Shown here piece after piece: positions 25,883 to 34,696 of a DNA stretch of 64,000 nt (within the stretch, counting starts at the first letter, position 1; the number at the start of each line of letters is the position of its first letter). Source of the stretch: RBG-16-64-43 sp964353865 (GTDB lineage: Bacteria; Chloroflexota; Anaerolineae; Anaerolineales; RBG-16-64-43). A program made the position numbers and the translations under genes. The notes under the pieces were generated by a model that was given only the letters and a program-made list of their open reading frames with translations, was not told the DNA's origin and did no database searches. The DNA lies in the NCBI GenBank assembly GCA_964353865.1, contig CAYGXJ010000031.1, positions 33,115 through 97,114 on the forward strand, given 5' to 3'.

Positions 25883-27329
25883 CCCGATCACCCGCCTGGA
25901 AGGCCACGGCAAGATCGAGATCTTCCTCGACGAACAGGGCGAGGTCGCCAACACCTACTTCCAGATTCCCGAATTGCGCGGCTTCGAGCGATTCGTCGTC
26001 GGGCGGCCGATCGAGGAGATGGCGATTATCACCAACCGCATTTGCGGCGTGTGCCCGGAGGCGCATCACATGGCGGCCGCCAAGGCGGCGGATGCCGTGT
26101 ACAAGGTCGATCCGCCGCGCACGGCCAAAATGCTGCGCGAGCTTCTCTACAGCGCGTTCTACGTGACCGATCACGCGACTCACTTCTATGCCCTGGGCGG
26201 GCCGGACTTCGTCATGGGCCCGGATGCGCCGGTGGCGGAGCGCAACATACTCGGCGTCATCCACAAGGTGGGCTTGGAGATCGGCGGCAAAGTCATTCAG
26301 GCGCGCAAGGCCGGCCACACGGTGGTGGAGATCATCGGGGGGCGCAAGGTGCATCCATGCACCTCCATCCCCGGCGGGCTGAGCAAGGGCATCACCGAGG
26401 AGCAGCGCAAGGAGATCGAGTCCCTGGGGCGCTGGGCGGTCGAATTCGGCCAGTTCAGCCTCAAGCTGTTCGAGGACATCGTTCTCAAGAACAAGGCCTA
26501 TCTCGACCTGGTCGTCGGCGACATCTATACCCACCGGACGCATTACATCGGCACGATTGACGCCCAGAACAAGGTCAACTTCTACGACGGCCGGGTGAGC
26601 GTCGTTGACCCGGAGGGCAAGCGTCTGGGCACCTACGCACCGGCTGAATACACCGACTGGATTGCCGAACACGTCGAGCCGTGGACCTACTTGAAATTCC
26701 CGTATCTTAAGAAGGTGGGCTGGAAGGGGTTCGTTGACGGCAAGGACTCGGGCGTGTATTGCGCGACGCCCCTCTCGCGGCTCAATGCGGCCGATGGCAT
26801 GGCCACCCCGCTGGCCCAGGCCGAATACGAGCGCTTCTACCAGACCCTCGGCGGCAAGCCGGTGCACCAGCGCCTGGCCACGCACTGGGCGCGGCTGATC
26901 GAGTTGCTGTACGCGGCGGAGCGCTGGGTGGAACTGGCAACCGACCCGGAAGTCGCCTCCGACAATTTCCGCACCATCCCCACCGAGAAGCCGACGGAAG
27001 GCGTGGGCATCGTTGAGGCCCCGCGAGGCACGCTCACCCATCACTACTGCACCGATGAGCGAGGCATCGTGACCAAGGCCAACCTGATCGTGGGCACGAC
27101 CAACAACTACGCGCCGATCAGCATGTCTATCCGCAAAGCGGCCCAGTCCTTCATCCACAAGGGCAGCGTGGTCACCGAAGGCATGCTCAATCGGGTTGAG
27201 ATGGCCTTTCGCGCCTATGACCCGTGCTTCGGGTGCGCCACCCACTCCCTCCCGGGCAAGATGCCGCTCCAGGTCACGATCCGTAACCACCGCGGAGAAG
27301 AGGTGGAGGTTCTCCGCCAGTTCTGCTGA
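25863..27329 (+). CDS. mvhA: Group 3c NiFe hydrogenase large subunit (MvhA-like)
   Basis: 488 aa catalytic subunit. Both Ni-binding motifs are intact: NRICGVCPEAHH (Cys61, Cys64) and YDPCFGCATH (Cys455, Cys458), with a 27-residue C-terminal peptide after His461 to be removed by an endopeptidase, probably the one at 28038. It begins with TIDPITRLEGHGKI. GGAGGAGG precedes the ATG inside mvhG. With MvhDG and HdrABC this predicts H2-driven bifurcation to ferredoxin and a disulfide. It contrasts with the damaged HydA motif at 6377-7669. Confidence 0.95.
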   Translation: MQRLTIDPITRLEGHGKIEIFLDEQGEVANTYFQIPELRGFERFVVGRPIEEMAIITNRICGVCPEAHHMAAAKAADAVYKVDPPRTAKMLRELLYSAFYVTDHATHFYALGGPDFVMGPDAPVAERNILGVIHKVGLEIGGKVIQARKAGHTVVEIIGGRKVHPCTSIPGGLSKGITEEQRKEIESLGRWAVEFGQFSLKLFEDIVLKNKAYLDLVVGDIYTHRTHYIGTIDAQNKVNFYDGRVSVVDPEGKRLGTYAPAEYTDWIAEHVEPWTYLKFPYLKKVGWKGFVDGKDSGVYCATPLSRLNAADGMATPLAQAEYERFYQTLGGKPVHQRLATHWARLIELLYAAERWVELATDPEVASDNFRTIPTEKPTEGVGIVEAPRGTLTHHYCTDERGIVTKANLIVGTTNNYAPISMSIRKAAQSFIHKGSVVTEGMLNRVEMAFRAYDPCFGCATHSLPGKMPLQVTIRNHRGEEVEVLRQFC

Positions 27330-27405
27330 GTGAACCCCCACCCGGCCGACGCGAGACCCCGACCGGGTGGATTGCTCTTGGGGGCCGCCCCTCGGGGAGC
27401 GCCAC

Positions 27406-27972
27406 GTGGTCGCGCAGGGCGAGCTGCTCTACCGTCAGGTGCTGACGCTCGCGGACGGCACGCGCCTCCTGCTTCGCCCGCTCCGTTCGGAAGACCGAGA
27501 GGCGCTGGGGGCCCTGTATGCGACCGTCGGGGAGGCCGATCGTCGCCTGATGCGCGACGACGTGCGCGACCCGCAGGTCGTGGCGGCCTGGGTGGAAAAC
27601 CTCGACTACTCGCGGGTCTTCCCCCTGGTGGCGGTGATCGGCGAGCGCATTGTGGGCAACGCCACGCTGCATTTCGGCTCGGGCCCGGCTCGTCATCGCG
27701 CGGAAGTGCGCATCTTCCTGGCCAAGGATTTCCGGCGACGCGGCCTGGGCTCCCGCATGTTGCAGGCGCTGATCGAGGTCGCCCGGCAGAAGGCTTTGTG
27801 CTTTCTCGAAGCCCAGATTATCGAGGAGCAAACCCGTTCGATCCATGCTTTTCACGGCTTGGGATTTGAAACCCGCAGTGTCCTTCCCGACTTCTTCGCC
27901 CCGGATGAGGGCGAGATGCTGTGTTTGGTCCACCTCGTCAAACGGCTCCGCTCGCCGGGCGAAGAATTCTAG
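27406..27972 (+). CDS. GNAT-family N-acetyltransferase (copy 1)
   Basis: 188 aa from GTG 27406 (GGGGAG 6 bases upstream); the start was set by alignment with the paralogue at 29280, which gives equal length. Acetyl-CoA-binding motif A is visible as FLAKDFRRRGLGSRMLQALI (about residue 104-123), followed by LEAQIIEEQTRSIHAFHGLGF. Both copies share the ends RLRSP-x-EEF. Target unknown; location between mvhA and a hydrogenase protease suggests a link to this operon, but acetyltransferases of this kind often are general stress or protein-modifying enzymes. Confidence 0.85.
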   Translation: MVAQGELLYRQVLTLADGTRLLLRPLRSEDREALGALYATVGEADRRLMRDDVRDPQVVAAWVENLDYSRVFPLVAVIGERIVGNATLHFGSGPARHRAEVRIFLAKDFRRRGLGSRMLQALIEVARQKALCFLEAQIIEEQTRSIHAFHGLGFETRSVLPDFFAPDEGEMLCLVHLVKRLRSPGEEF

Positions 27973-28037
27973 TCTGGACCCTCGCGTGACACAGCGGGGT
28001 GAGACTCGCCTGCCCTCACGCAGGGCGCTACGCCGCG

Positions 28038-28529
28038 ATGGATAACCCCGGCCGCCCCCCGCTCCTTGTCTTGGGACTTGGCAACCCGGTCCTCGGCGAC
28101 GATGGCATCGGGTGCCGCGTGGCCATGGCGCTGCAGCCGGCAACGGACTTACGCGGAGCAGAGGTCGACACATTCGAAAAAGGCGGCCTGAGCCTGATGG
28201 AGCGCATCTTGGGCTACCGCCGGGTGATCCTGGTGGACGCCGTGACCACGGGAGAGGCGACGCCAGGAACTGTAAGCGTGTTCCCTCTCGGCGAGCTGCC
28301 CAACCCGGGCGCAGGTCACCTCAACTCTGCCCACGAGACCAGCCTGCAAACGGCCCTCGACCTGGCGCGCCAACTCAAGGCCCAGGTCCCTGCCGAAATC
28401 ACGGTCGTCGCCATCGAAACGGAGCGGGTCTTTGAATTGGGCGAGGATCTCACACCCGAAGCGACTGCGGCGCTGCCGATCGCTGCCGCCCGTGTGCGAG
28501 CACTGGTTCTCGACCGCCAAGCACCCTAG
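28038..28529 (+). CDS. Hydrogenase maturation endopeptidase (second copy)
   Basis: 163 aa. GLGNPVLGDDGIGCRVA (about residues 12-28), LVDAVTTGEATPG (about 66) and NSAHETSLQTAL (about 98) are the family's metal-sensing positions. It lies three genes after mvhA, which has a removable 27-residue tail, so MvhA is the likely substrate; the paralogue at 7653 serves HydA. ATG 28038 was preferred over an open extension back to 27999. Confidence 0.88.
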   Translation: MDNPGRPPLLVLGLGNPVLGDDGIGCRVAMALQPATDLRGAEVDTFEKGGLSLMERILGYRRVILVDAVTTGEATPGTVSVFPLGELPNPGAGHLNSAHETSLQTALDLARQLKAQVPAEITVVAIETERVFELGEDLTPEATAALPIAAARVRALVLDRQAP

Positions 28530-28596
28530 GGCTGGCATTGCGCCTGGCGCCGAAAGGCGCGTCGGGCGTCAGCAATCTGACAGTCGGGAATCTCCG

Positions 28597-29124
28597 ATGA
28601 GCAGCGAAATCTCGTTCGACGCGATACTGCCCGCGGGGAGGGCCGCCAAGGCCGAGCAACTGGGCGTCAAGGAAGCGGGATTGCCAATGCTTCACATGCT
28701 CGTCCTGGCGATCCTGGCGGGCGCATTCATCTCCACCGGCGCCATCTTGGCCACCACGGTGAGCGCCGCCAGAATTTCTGGCTGGCTGTGCTACGGCCCG
28801 CGCAGCACGACGGACAAGATCTTGTCGATCATTCCACCCATCGCGGCCTTAGTCGCCGCCGGCTTCGAGCACTGCATCGCCAACAGGTACTTCATCCCCA
28901 TCGGCCTGTTCGTCACGCACTTCGGGGATGCCCCCTTCTTCGAAACGATCGCCAAGACGGCTGAGGCCTTCCCCAGCCCGACCTGGGGCAACGTGTTCGT
29001 CAAGAGACTCGTTCCGGCGACGCTCGGCAACCTCCTCGGCCGGGCCGGGCTGGTCGGTCTGGGGTACTGGTTCGCCTACCTGCGTCGGGCCCCGGCCAAG
29101 CCGGCGGCGCCTGCCACGCCATAG
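28597..29124 (+). CDS. Formate/nitrite transporter family protein with large internal deletion
   Basis: 175 aa where FNT channels usually have 260-290. The N-terminus (FDAILPAGRAAKAEQLG, then AGAFISTGAILATTVSA) is typical of TM1. It then jumps directly to GWLCYGPRSTTDKILSIIPP and the hallmark AGFEHCIANRYFIPIGLFV of the later half, ending with a normal last helix. Helices 2-3 and the segment between (with the usual GAELFTGN motif) are missing in frame, about 110-130 residues. A working pentameric channel is doubtful; it may be a remnant. The intact parts are strongly conserved, so loss seems recent, or the gap is a sequence-assembly effect. Confidence 0.75.
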   Translation: MSSEISFDAILPAGRAAKAEQLGVKEAGLPMLHMLVLAILAGAFISTGAILATTVSAARISGWLCYGPRSTTDKILSIIPPIAALVAAGFEHCIANRYFIPIGLFVTHFGDAPFFETIAKTAEAFPSPTWGNVFVKRLVPATLGNLLGRAGLVGLGYWFAYLRRAPAKPAAPATP

Positions 29125-29279
29125 TCCCATGCGCCACCTCGGCCGTCGGGCCGAGCGAGCACGCGGGAGAGGGAGTCCGTGAGGGTGAAGGCAGCCGCGG
29201 GCTGCCACCGCGCGGGGCGCGCCAGCCGCCGCCGCGCCATGGTCGAGGTACTGCTCAGCGCTGGCTAGGAGTGTGAAAC

Positions 29280-29846
29280 GTGGTGACACATCAGGAACTC
29301 ATCTTCCGCCAACTGCTCACTTTGCAGGATGGCACGCGTGTCTTGCTGCGGCCGCTTGCCGCCGATGACCGCCAGGCGCTCATCGATCTGTATGCCTCGG
29401 TCACCTTCGAGGAGCGGCGCTACATGCACTATGAGGTGCGCGACCCGAAAGTGGTGGCTGCCTGGGTGGAACATCTGGATCACACTAGGGTGCTGCACCT
29501 GGTGGCGGTGGTCGGCGATCGCATCGTGGGCGATGCGACGCTCATCTTCCTGCGCGGGCCAGAGCGCCACCGCGCCCAGGTGTTCATCTTTTTGGCCAAG
29601 GATTTCCGCCGCCGCGGGCTGGGCAACCGCATGCTCCAGGCGCTCATCGACATCGCTCGTCAGCGCAACCTGTACTTGCTCGAGGCGCAGATCATCCACG
29701 ACCAGACCTCGTTCATCAAGGCCTTCCAGAGCCTGGGCTTCGAGGCCAAGTGCACGCTGGAGGATTACTTCATGCCTCCCGACGGGGAATTGTGGAATGT
29801 CGTTCTGATGATTCTGCGCTTGCGCTCGCCCAACGAGGAGTTCTAG
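29280..29846 (+). CDS. GNAT-family N-acetyltransferase (copy 2)
   Basis: 188 aa, GTG start with AGGAG 8 bases upstream. Same layout as the copy at 27406 (well over half of residues identical by eye): FLAKDFRRRGLGNRMLQALI is nearly identical to the first copy, and the end is RLRSPNEEF. The two copies flank the maturation protease and the deleted FNT gene. Last gene of the + strand cluster; a strong terminator follows. Confidence 0.87.
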   Translation: MVTHQELIFRQLLTLQDGTRVLLRPLAADDRQALIDLYASVTFEERRYMHYEVRDPKVVAAWVEHLDHTRVLHLVAVVGDRIVGDATLIFLRGPERHRAQVFIFLAKDFRRRGLGNRMLQALIDIARQRNLYLLEAQIIHDQTSFIKAFQSLGFEAKCTLEDYFMPPDGELWNVVLMILRLRSPNEEF

Positions 29847-29901
29847 CCATACGGCGCGAGCCAGAGCATCCCGGCTCGTTTTGCAGCTCGCTGAATGAAG
29901 A

Positions 29902-29926
29902 GCACCCGCCTCGACGAGGCGGGTGC
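29902..29926. terminator. Bidirectional terminator between convergent clusters
   Basis: GCACCCGCCTC (29902-29912), loop GAC, GAGGCGGGTGC (29916-29926): perfect 11-bp stem between the + strand cluster ending at 29846 and the - strand cluster ending at 29960. Confidence 0.8.
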
Positions 29927-29959
29927 CTTCGCACTCCTTGGAGCCATTCGCCCAACAGC

Positions 29960-31408
29960 CTAATGGAAGCTAGGCAAGCTGGTCATGCCGGCCTCGCGCG
30001 CGGCAGTGGTCACGATCGAGGTCAGATCGCCCTCGGCCGAGGTAGCCAGGGCCGGCCGCGTGTGGCGCCGGAGCAGCTCAAGCCCACGTGCGCGTGCACG
30101 ATCGAGCGCGGTGAGCTGGCCAGACTCCTTCCATGAACGGATCGACGCGCGGTCGATGACCGAGGTCGGCAGATGTTGCTCGAGTTTGAAGTTCTGGCGA
30201 GTATGGCGCAGCCCGAGGAAGTCCAGGTCGGGTCCAAGTTGAGCCAACACATCCTTGGCCAGGGTGGCGTCGCGCGCCGAGATGCCCTGCAGTAGGCGCT
30301 GAGCCATGGCGATTCCCTCGGCATCGAGAACGAGCTTCTCGATGCTTTGCGACGCCAGAAAGTCCAACATTCCCGCGCCGGAGATCATGTTGATGCCGGC
30401 CATCGCGCCCACCAGCGCGGTCATTCCCGATTCCAATCCGGCTTGGGCATCGATTGTCTTGGCATCTGTCGCGCCAAGATAGGTGTGTGTCGGCAACCCC
30501 AGGTGCTTGCCCACTTGTGCGTAGGCAGCATCCATCATAGCGGTCTCGATGGCCCCCATGGGTGTGGTGCCGTAGCGCATGTCGAAGATGGCCGGCGCCC
30601 CACCCCAGACGATGGGAGCCCCCGGGCCCGCCAACTGGTGCAAAGTGATGCCCGCCAGGGTTTCGGCGGCGTGTTGCACAATCGACCCGGCCAACGTCGC
30701 CGGTGCTGTCGCGCCGGCCAGCGGCATCGAGATGATCTCCGCGGGGATCCGCTCACGCGCAAGGAAGAGCAAGTTGCCGGCTGCGAAGTCGGTCCACTTG
30801 AGCGGCGGTGAGGGGCAGACGTCGAAAACCGCCCGCTGGCGTGCCTGAGGCGTATCGGCGCCGAGGGCGAGCAGCATATCGCGCATTCGCCCGAGGGTCG
30901 GCAGCCCGAAGGCACCCGTCACCACCGGTTTGGGCGAGTGCAGCAAGACCAGGTAGAGACGGTACATGTCGCCGATCGCTGTCGGCACGTCGGCACAATT
31001 GACGGCTGTGCTCTGGGCCGCGTACTCGGGGAGCATGTCCGCCACCTTGACCAGGTCGACCAGATCTTGGGTCAGTCCGTTGCGGTGTTCGTGGGTCGCT
31101 CCATCCAGCACGTGCACCGCCGACGAGCCTGGGTCGAAGTGAACTCGGTCCTCCCCGTAGTGCACGGCGGGCGTGCCATCCGCTGCATAGAGCTCGAAAG
31201 AGGAAGGAACCGTCGCCAACGCTTTGCGGACGAGCGCTTCGGGCAAGCACAGCCGGCGGCGGTTCTTGTCCGGGCGGGCTCCGTTCTCGCCCAGCAGCCG
31301 CGCGGCCTCCTTGTCCTGGACTTCAACCCCGATCGTCTCGAGAATCTCGAAGGCTTCCTGCACAACCCGGTCTACCATCTGACTATTCATCAATTGCAGA
31401 AGGGGCAT
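29960..31408 (-). CDS. MttB-family corrinoid methyltransferase (non-pyrrolysine), copy A
   Basis: 482 aa TIM-barrel methyltransferase of the trimethylamine methyltransferase superfamily, which moves a methyl group from a methylated amine or betaine to a corrinoid protein. Features: EAFEILETIGVEVQDKEAARLL, HFDPGSSAVHVLDGAT, the barrel core, MISGAGMLDFLASQS. The frame has no internal amber codon, so it belongs to the non-pyrrolysine group (as in MtgB, MtpB, MtcB enzymes for betaines and carnitine). Start 31408 has GGAGG 5 bases upstream. Last gene of the cluster, 75 bases behind copy B. Substrate not predictable. Confidence 0.87.
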   Translation of the reverse strand: MPLLQLMNSQMVDRVVQEAFEILETIGVEVQDKEAARLLGENGARPDKNRRRLCLPEALVRKALATVPSSFELYAADGTPAVHYGEDRVHFDPGSSAVHVLDGATHEHRNGLTQDLVDLVKVADMLPEYAAQSTAVNCADVPTAIGDMYRLYLVLLHSPKPVVTGAFGLPTLGRMRDMLLALGADTPQARQRAVFDVCPSPPLKWTDFAAGNLLFLARERIPAEIISMPLAGATAPATLAGSIVQHAAETLAGITLHQLAGPGAPIVWGGAPAIFDMRYGTTPMGAIETAMMDAAYAQVGKHLGLPTHTYLGATDAKTIDAQAGLESGMTALVGAMAGINMISGAGMLDFLASQSIEKLVLDAEGIAMAQRLLQGISARDATLAKDVLAQLGPDLDFLGLRHTRQNFKLEQHLPTSVIDRASIRSWKESGQLTALDRARARGLELLRRHTRPALATSAEGDLTSIVTTAAREAGMTSLPSFH

Positions 31409-31483
31409 AGGTGCCTCCGCCTGGTCTGGATTGCCTGCCGGGATGACGCCTTGCTCCGTGAGCATTGAGGCCGGTGCAGCCGA

Positions 31484-32929
31484 TCAGGGCTTTTCGACGG
31501 CCGCGATCATTCGCCCGAGCTCTTCATGCTCGGCCGGTGCCAGTCGCTCGGGGGTGTGCGTGGCCAGGATCTCGCGCGCCTTGGCATTGGCCCAGGAGAC
31601 GGCACCATCGCGCTTTGTCTCCCATTCAGAGAAGGGACGGCGATCGAAGTATGTCGGGCGCCACAACTCGCGCATATGCTTCTTGGTGTGGCGGTGGGCG
31701 AGGAAATTGCCGCCCGGGCCGACTTCGCGGATAGCCTCCAGCGCAAGAGTCTCATCGTCCACCGTAATGCCTCGGCTCATCGCACACAGGATCGACCAGA
31801 TCTCCGCATCCAACAGCATCATCTCATACGAGAGAATGCGCGAGCCATGCAGCAGCCCGGCGCCGAGCAGCATGTCGGACCAGGTCGATACGGCCATGAA
31901 GGATGAGAGCGCGTTTTCAACGGCGCTCTGCCAACCCGGTTCCTTGGCGCCCGTGGCAAAGGCGCCCATCGAGAGTGGCACGTTGTAGAAATCCGCCAGC
32001 ACATTGGTGGCCGCGCCGAAGAGGAAATCCTCCGGCCCGCCGCCGGTATAGGCGCCGGAACGCAAGTCCATCGCGGTCTGAGCGGCCGCATAGAACACCG
32101 GCGCACCGGGGAAGGCCATCTGCATGAGCGCTAATGCGCTCACGACTTCGGCATTTCCCACGGTGAGTGTCCCGGCCAACGTGGCCGGGCCGGTCGAAGC
32201 GCAGGAGGTCATGGTCATGTAGCCCACCGGCAGGCCCGCTTCGGCTGCGACCAAACCTGCCTCCAGGCTGCCGCCATCCTGAGCCAGCGGCGGGAGGGTG
32301 CACTGCATGATCGACAGGATCGGGCGCCGGCGCAGCGCCTCGCGGCCGCCGGCCAGCGCAGCGGCCATCTCGACCGCAACCCGCGCCTCGCGATCGGTCA
32401 CGATCGATTCGGTCTGCACGTGCTTGTGGCTCACCGACCAGATGGCCAGCAGTTCGTGCAACGACCGGCTCTCCGGCGGTCGGTCCTGCGCGGAAATCGG
32501 GGTCCAATGGAACGCAATGGCCTCCAGGCTGTCGGCGACACGCGCCGCGTCGCGCACGTCCGCAAGGGTCGAGCGATGGCGCGACCCGGTCGCGGGGTCG
32601 ATCACTTCGACGCCGCAGCCGTCGGTCCCCAGATGACAATGCTGCCCGTCCATCGGAAGGTCGAGCGCCGGGTCGCGACCCGCCAGCGTGTAGGCATGCG
32701 GCGCTTTGGCCAGCGCCTGCTCGATCACCGCGCCCGGAATGCGGACGATGCCGGTGGCCGGGTCAACCTTCCCGCCGTGAGAGGCGACGATCTCCTGTGC
32801 CCGAGCGGAGGGCATTCGGATGCCGACCGCCTCGATCAGATCGAGCGTGGCGGTGTGGATGCGGCGCACGTCCTCCGCCGAGAGCACCTCCAGGCGCAGT
32901 TTCGGGTGTGAGATCGATTGGATGCTCAT
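31484..32929 (-). CDS. MttB-family corrinoid methyltransferase (non-pyrrolysine), copy B
   Basis: 481 aa homologue of the preceding protein but clearly diverged from it. Begins SHPKLRLEVLSAEDVRRIHTA; TGPATLAGTLTVGNAEVVSA, GGPEDFLFGAATNVLADF, and REVGPGGNFLAHRHTKKHMR mark the family. No in-frame stop, so no pyrrolysine. The ATG overlaps the stop of the corrinoid protein gene (ATGA), so it is that protein's most direct partner. Confidence 0.88.
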   Translation of the reverse strand: MSIQSISHPKLRLEVLSAEDVRRIHTATLDLIEAVGIRMPSARAQEIVASHGGKVDPATGIVRIPGAVIEQALAKAPHAYTLAGRDPALDLPMDGQHCHLGTDGCGVEVIDPATGSRHRSTLADVRDAARVADSLEAIAFHWTPISAQDRPPESRSLHELLAIWSVSHKHVQTESIVTDREARVAVEMAAALAGGREALRRRPILSIMQCTLPPLAQDGGSLEAGLVAAEAGLPVGYMTMTSCASTGPATLAGTLTVGNAEVVSALALMQMAFPGAPVFYAAAQTAMDLRSGAYTGGGPEDFLFGAATNVLADFYNVPLSMGAFATGAKEPGWQSAVENALSSFMAVSTWSDMLLGAGLLHGSRILSYEMMLLDAEIWSILCAMSRGITVDDETLALEAIREVGPGGNFLAHRHTKKHMRELWRPTYFDRRPFSEWETKRDGAVSWANAKAREILATHTPERLAPAEHEELGRMIAAVEKP

Positions 32930-33573
32930 GCGCGATCCATCAGCCTCTTGGCGAGCGCTACCGCACCGGCCGCGTCCTCCGAGAAACCATCGGCACCGAT
33001 TTCGGCCGCCCACTCCTTCGTCACGGGGGCTCCCCCCACTATCACCCCCACCTTCGGCCGCAACCCCGCCTTCTCGGCGGCCTCCACAACCAAGCGCTGC
33101 CCGGCCATGGTGGTGGTGAGCAGGGCCGACACGCCGATGAGATCCGCGCCCACTTCTTGCGCTTTCCGAATGAAGAGCTCGGGAGCCACGTCCACTCCCA
33201 GGTCATGCACCTCAAACCCGTTGGCCGTGAGCAGGGTCCCCACGAGCGTCTTGCCAATCTCATGGATGTCGCCCTTGATGGTCCCCAGCACGACCCGTCC
33301 GGAAATCTCGCGCGTCATGCCGCGGCGGGTCATTTCGGGTTCAAGGACTCGCACCGCCGCCTTCATCGCGGCGCCGGCACGCACCAGATCGGGCAGAAAC
33401 AGATCGCCGCAGCCAAAGCCCTCGCCCACCTGATTTACGCCGGGCAGGAACCCGCGACTCACTGCTTCCATCGGGTCTACGCCGCGGGTCAGGGCTTCGC
33501 GCGCGAGGCGCTCTGCCTCCTCCGGTTCCCCCTCCACAATACTGTTGCGCATCGCATCGAAGAGATCTTCCAT
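32926..33573 (-). CDS. Corrinoid methyl-carrier protein (MtbC/MttC type, B12-binding)
   Basis: 215 aa. N-terminal helical cap (residues 1-85) then a B12-binding Rossmann domain with the base-off signature GDIHEIGKTLVGTLL (the cobalt-ligand His at about 108), GVSALLTTTM, and VGVIVGGAPVT. It carries the methyl group from MttB-family enzymes to a methyltransferase acting on tetrahydrofolate; no such gene is in the window. Start at 33573 (GGAGG upstream) rather than the long open frame to 33681. Serves two MttB copies. Confidence 0.93.
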   Translation of the reverse strand: MEDLFDAMRNSIVEGEPEEAERLAREALTRGVDPMEAVSRGFLPGVNQVGEGFGCGDLFLPDLVRAGAAMKAAVRVLEPEMTRRGMTREISGRVVLGTIKGDIHEIGKTLVGTLLTANGFEVHDLGVDVAPELFIRKAQEVGADLIGVSALLTTTMAGQRLVVEAAEKAGLRPKVGVIVGGAPVTKEWAAEIGADGFSEDAAGAVALAKRLMDRA

Positions 33574-33703
33574 TCCTAAGGCCCTCCATTGTGTTGGTGT
33601 GGATGATAGCAGAATCATGAACTGCGGGCATGGCGCGGCCACACCCGGGGCTCGGGTCGCCCCGAGCAACCTCCGGCTCACATGTTCCGTTGTCCGTCCG
33701 CGG

Positions 33704-34696
33704 TCAGGATGTGCTACGCCACGCCTGCAACAGGCGAGCCGCGACGATCTGAATCTGCGCGCCCGCGCCGGGCGAGTAGAGCACGTCGAGCAAGGGCTGC
33801 AGCCGCGCCTTGAGATCGTCCTGGTGCAGGCTGTGGATCAGGTGGCGCGAGGCCTGGCGTATGGCCTCGCAGGCCGCGTGGCGAGCCAATCTTTCCAGGA
33901 AACTGGGGATGGCCTCGGAGCCGATCTCCGCCAGCGCCTCGGCCGCGGCAAAACGGACATTGCTGTCCGGGTCGCCGAGCGCGCCGGCCAGCGAATCGGC
34001 GGCGGAGGCATGGCCGATCTGGCCCAGCGCGCGCGCAGCATGCCAGCGGACGTGTTCTTGCGCAGCGCGCAGGGCACCGGTCAGCGCGGGCACTGCACCC
34101 GGGCCAAACCCAGAAAGAGCGCGGGTGGCTGCATGGTGCAGCAGTTCGTCTTCGGAGCGCAGGGCGTCGACCAAGGCCGGGGCCGAGCCGTCCAGACGCA
34201 AGACCCCCAGTGCATCCACCGCTCGGGCACCCACGCCTGGTACAGCCGAATGAATCGCATCAACCAGCAGATCGGCCGCTCGCGCATCGCCGCACATGCC
34301 GAGCAAGGAGGCAGCCGTGACACGCACCTCGCCGCACGGATCGCGCAATCCCTCGAGCAAGACGGCCTGGCGCGTCGCCGCAGAGAGCGAGTCTTCTTCC
34401 ACGAAAAGCCTGACGATGGCGCTCGCTCGATTGGGAGACGCGGGCGGTTCAGCTGGGCAGGCCCCCGCGCCCGGCTCGGCAAGGCTTTCGTGTGCGAGAT
34501 GATCCAGCAGCCGCCGCCACAACCCGGGGGGCGCGGTGCGACGGATGGCCTGGCTGAGCGCGGCCTGGATCGACTTATTGGGCGAGCCGAGGCGCTCGAG
34601 CACGCGCTGCGTCGCGCCGTCGTCACCGCTGCAGGCAATCGCCACCAGTTCACCCCCGTCGAGGAGCGGACCCGCACGTCCGGTCACGATCGTCAC
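33704..34696 (-). CDS. HEAT-repeat protein
   Basis: 330 aa of short helical repeats, for example LRDPCGEVRVTAASLLGMCG, LRAAQEHVRWHAARALGQIG, LGDPDSNVRFAAAEALAEIG: at least six HEAT/PBS-lyase-like units of about 31 residues. No catalytic motif. The ATG overlaps the stop of the flavoprotein gene (34693-34696), so it is co-translated with it and may act as scaffold or assembly factor for the redox complex. That role is inference. Confidence 0.8.
   Translation of the reverse strand: MTIVTGRAGPLLDGGELVAIACSGDDGATQRVLERLGSPNKSIQAALSQAIRRTAPPGLWRRLLDHLAHESLAEPGAGACPAEPPASPNRASAIVRLFVEEDSLSAATRQAVLLEGLRDPCGEVRVTAASLLGMCGDARAADLLVDAIHSAVPGVGARAVDALGVLRLDGSAPALVDALRSEDELLHHAATRALSGFGPGAVPALTGALRAAQEHVRWHAARALGQIGHASAADSLAGALGDPDSNVRFAAAEALAEIGSEAIPSFLERLARHAACEAIRQASRHLIHSLHQDDLKARLQPLLDVLYSPGAGAQIQIVAARLLQAWRSTS

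Noticed and set aside
25827..27341. 504-codon - strand open frame opposite mvhA
   Set aside because: Mirror of the hydrogenase large subunit; no family features.
29960..31408. Pyrrolysine-containing trimethylamine methyltransferase
   Set aside because: No in-frame amber codon in either MttB-family gene, so these are the non-pyrrolysine type.
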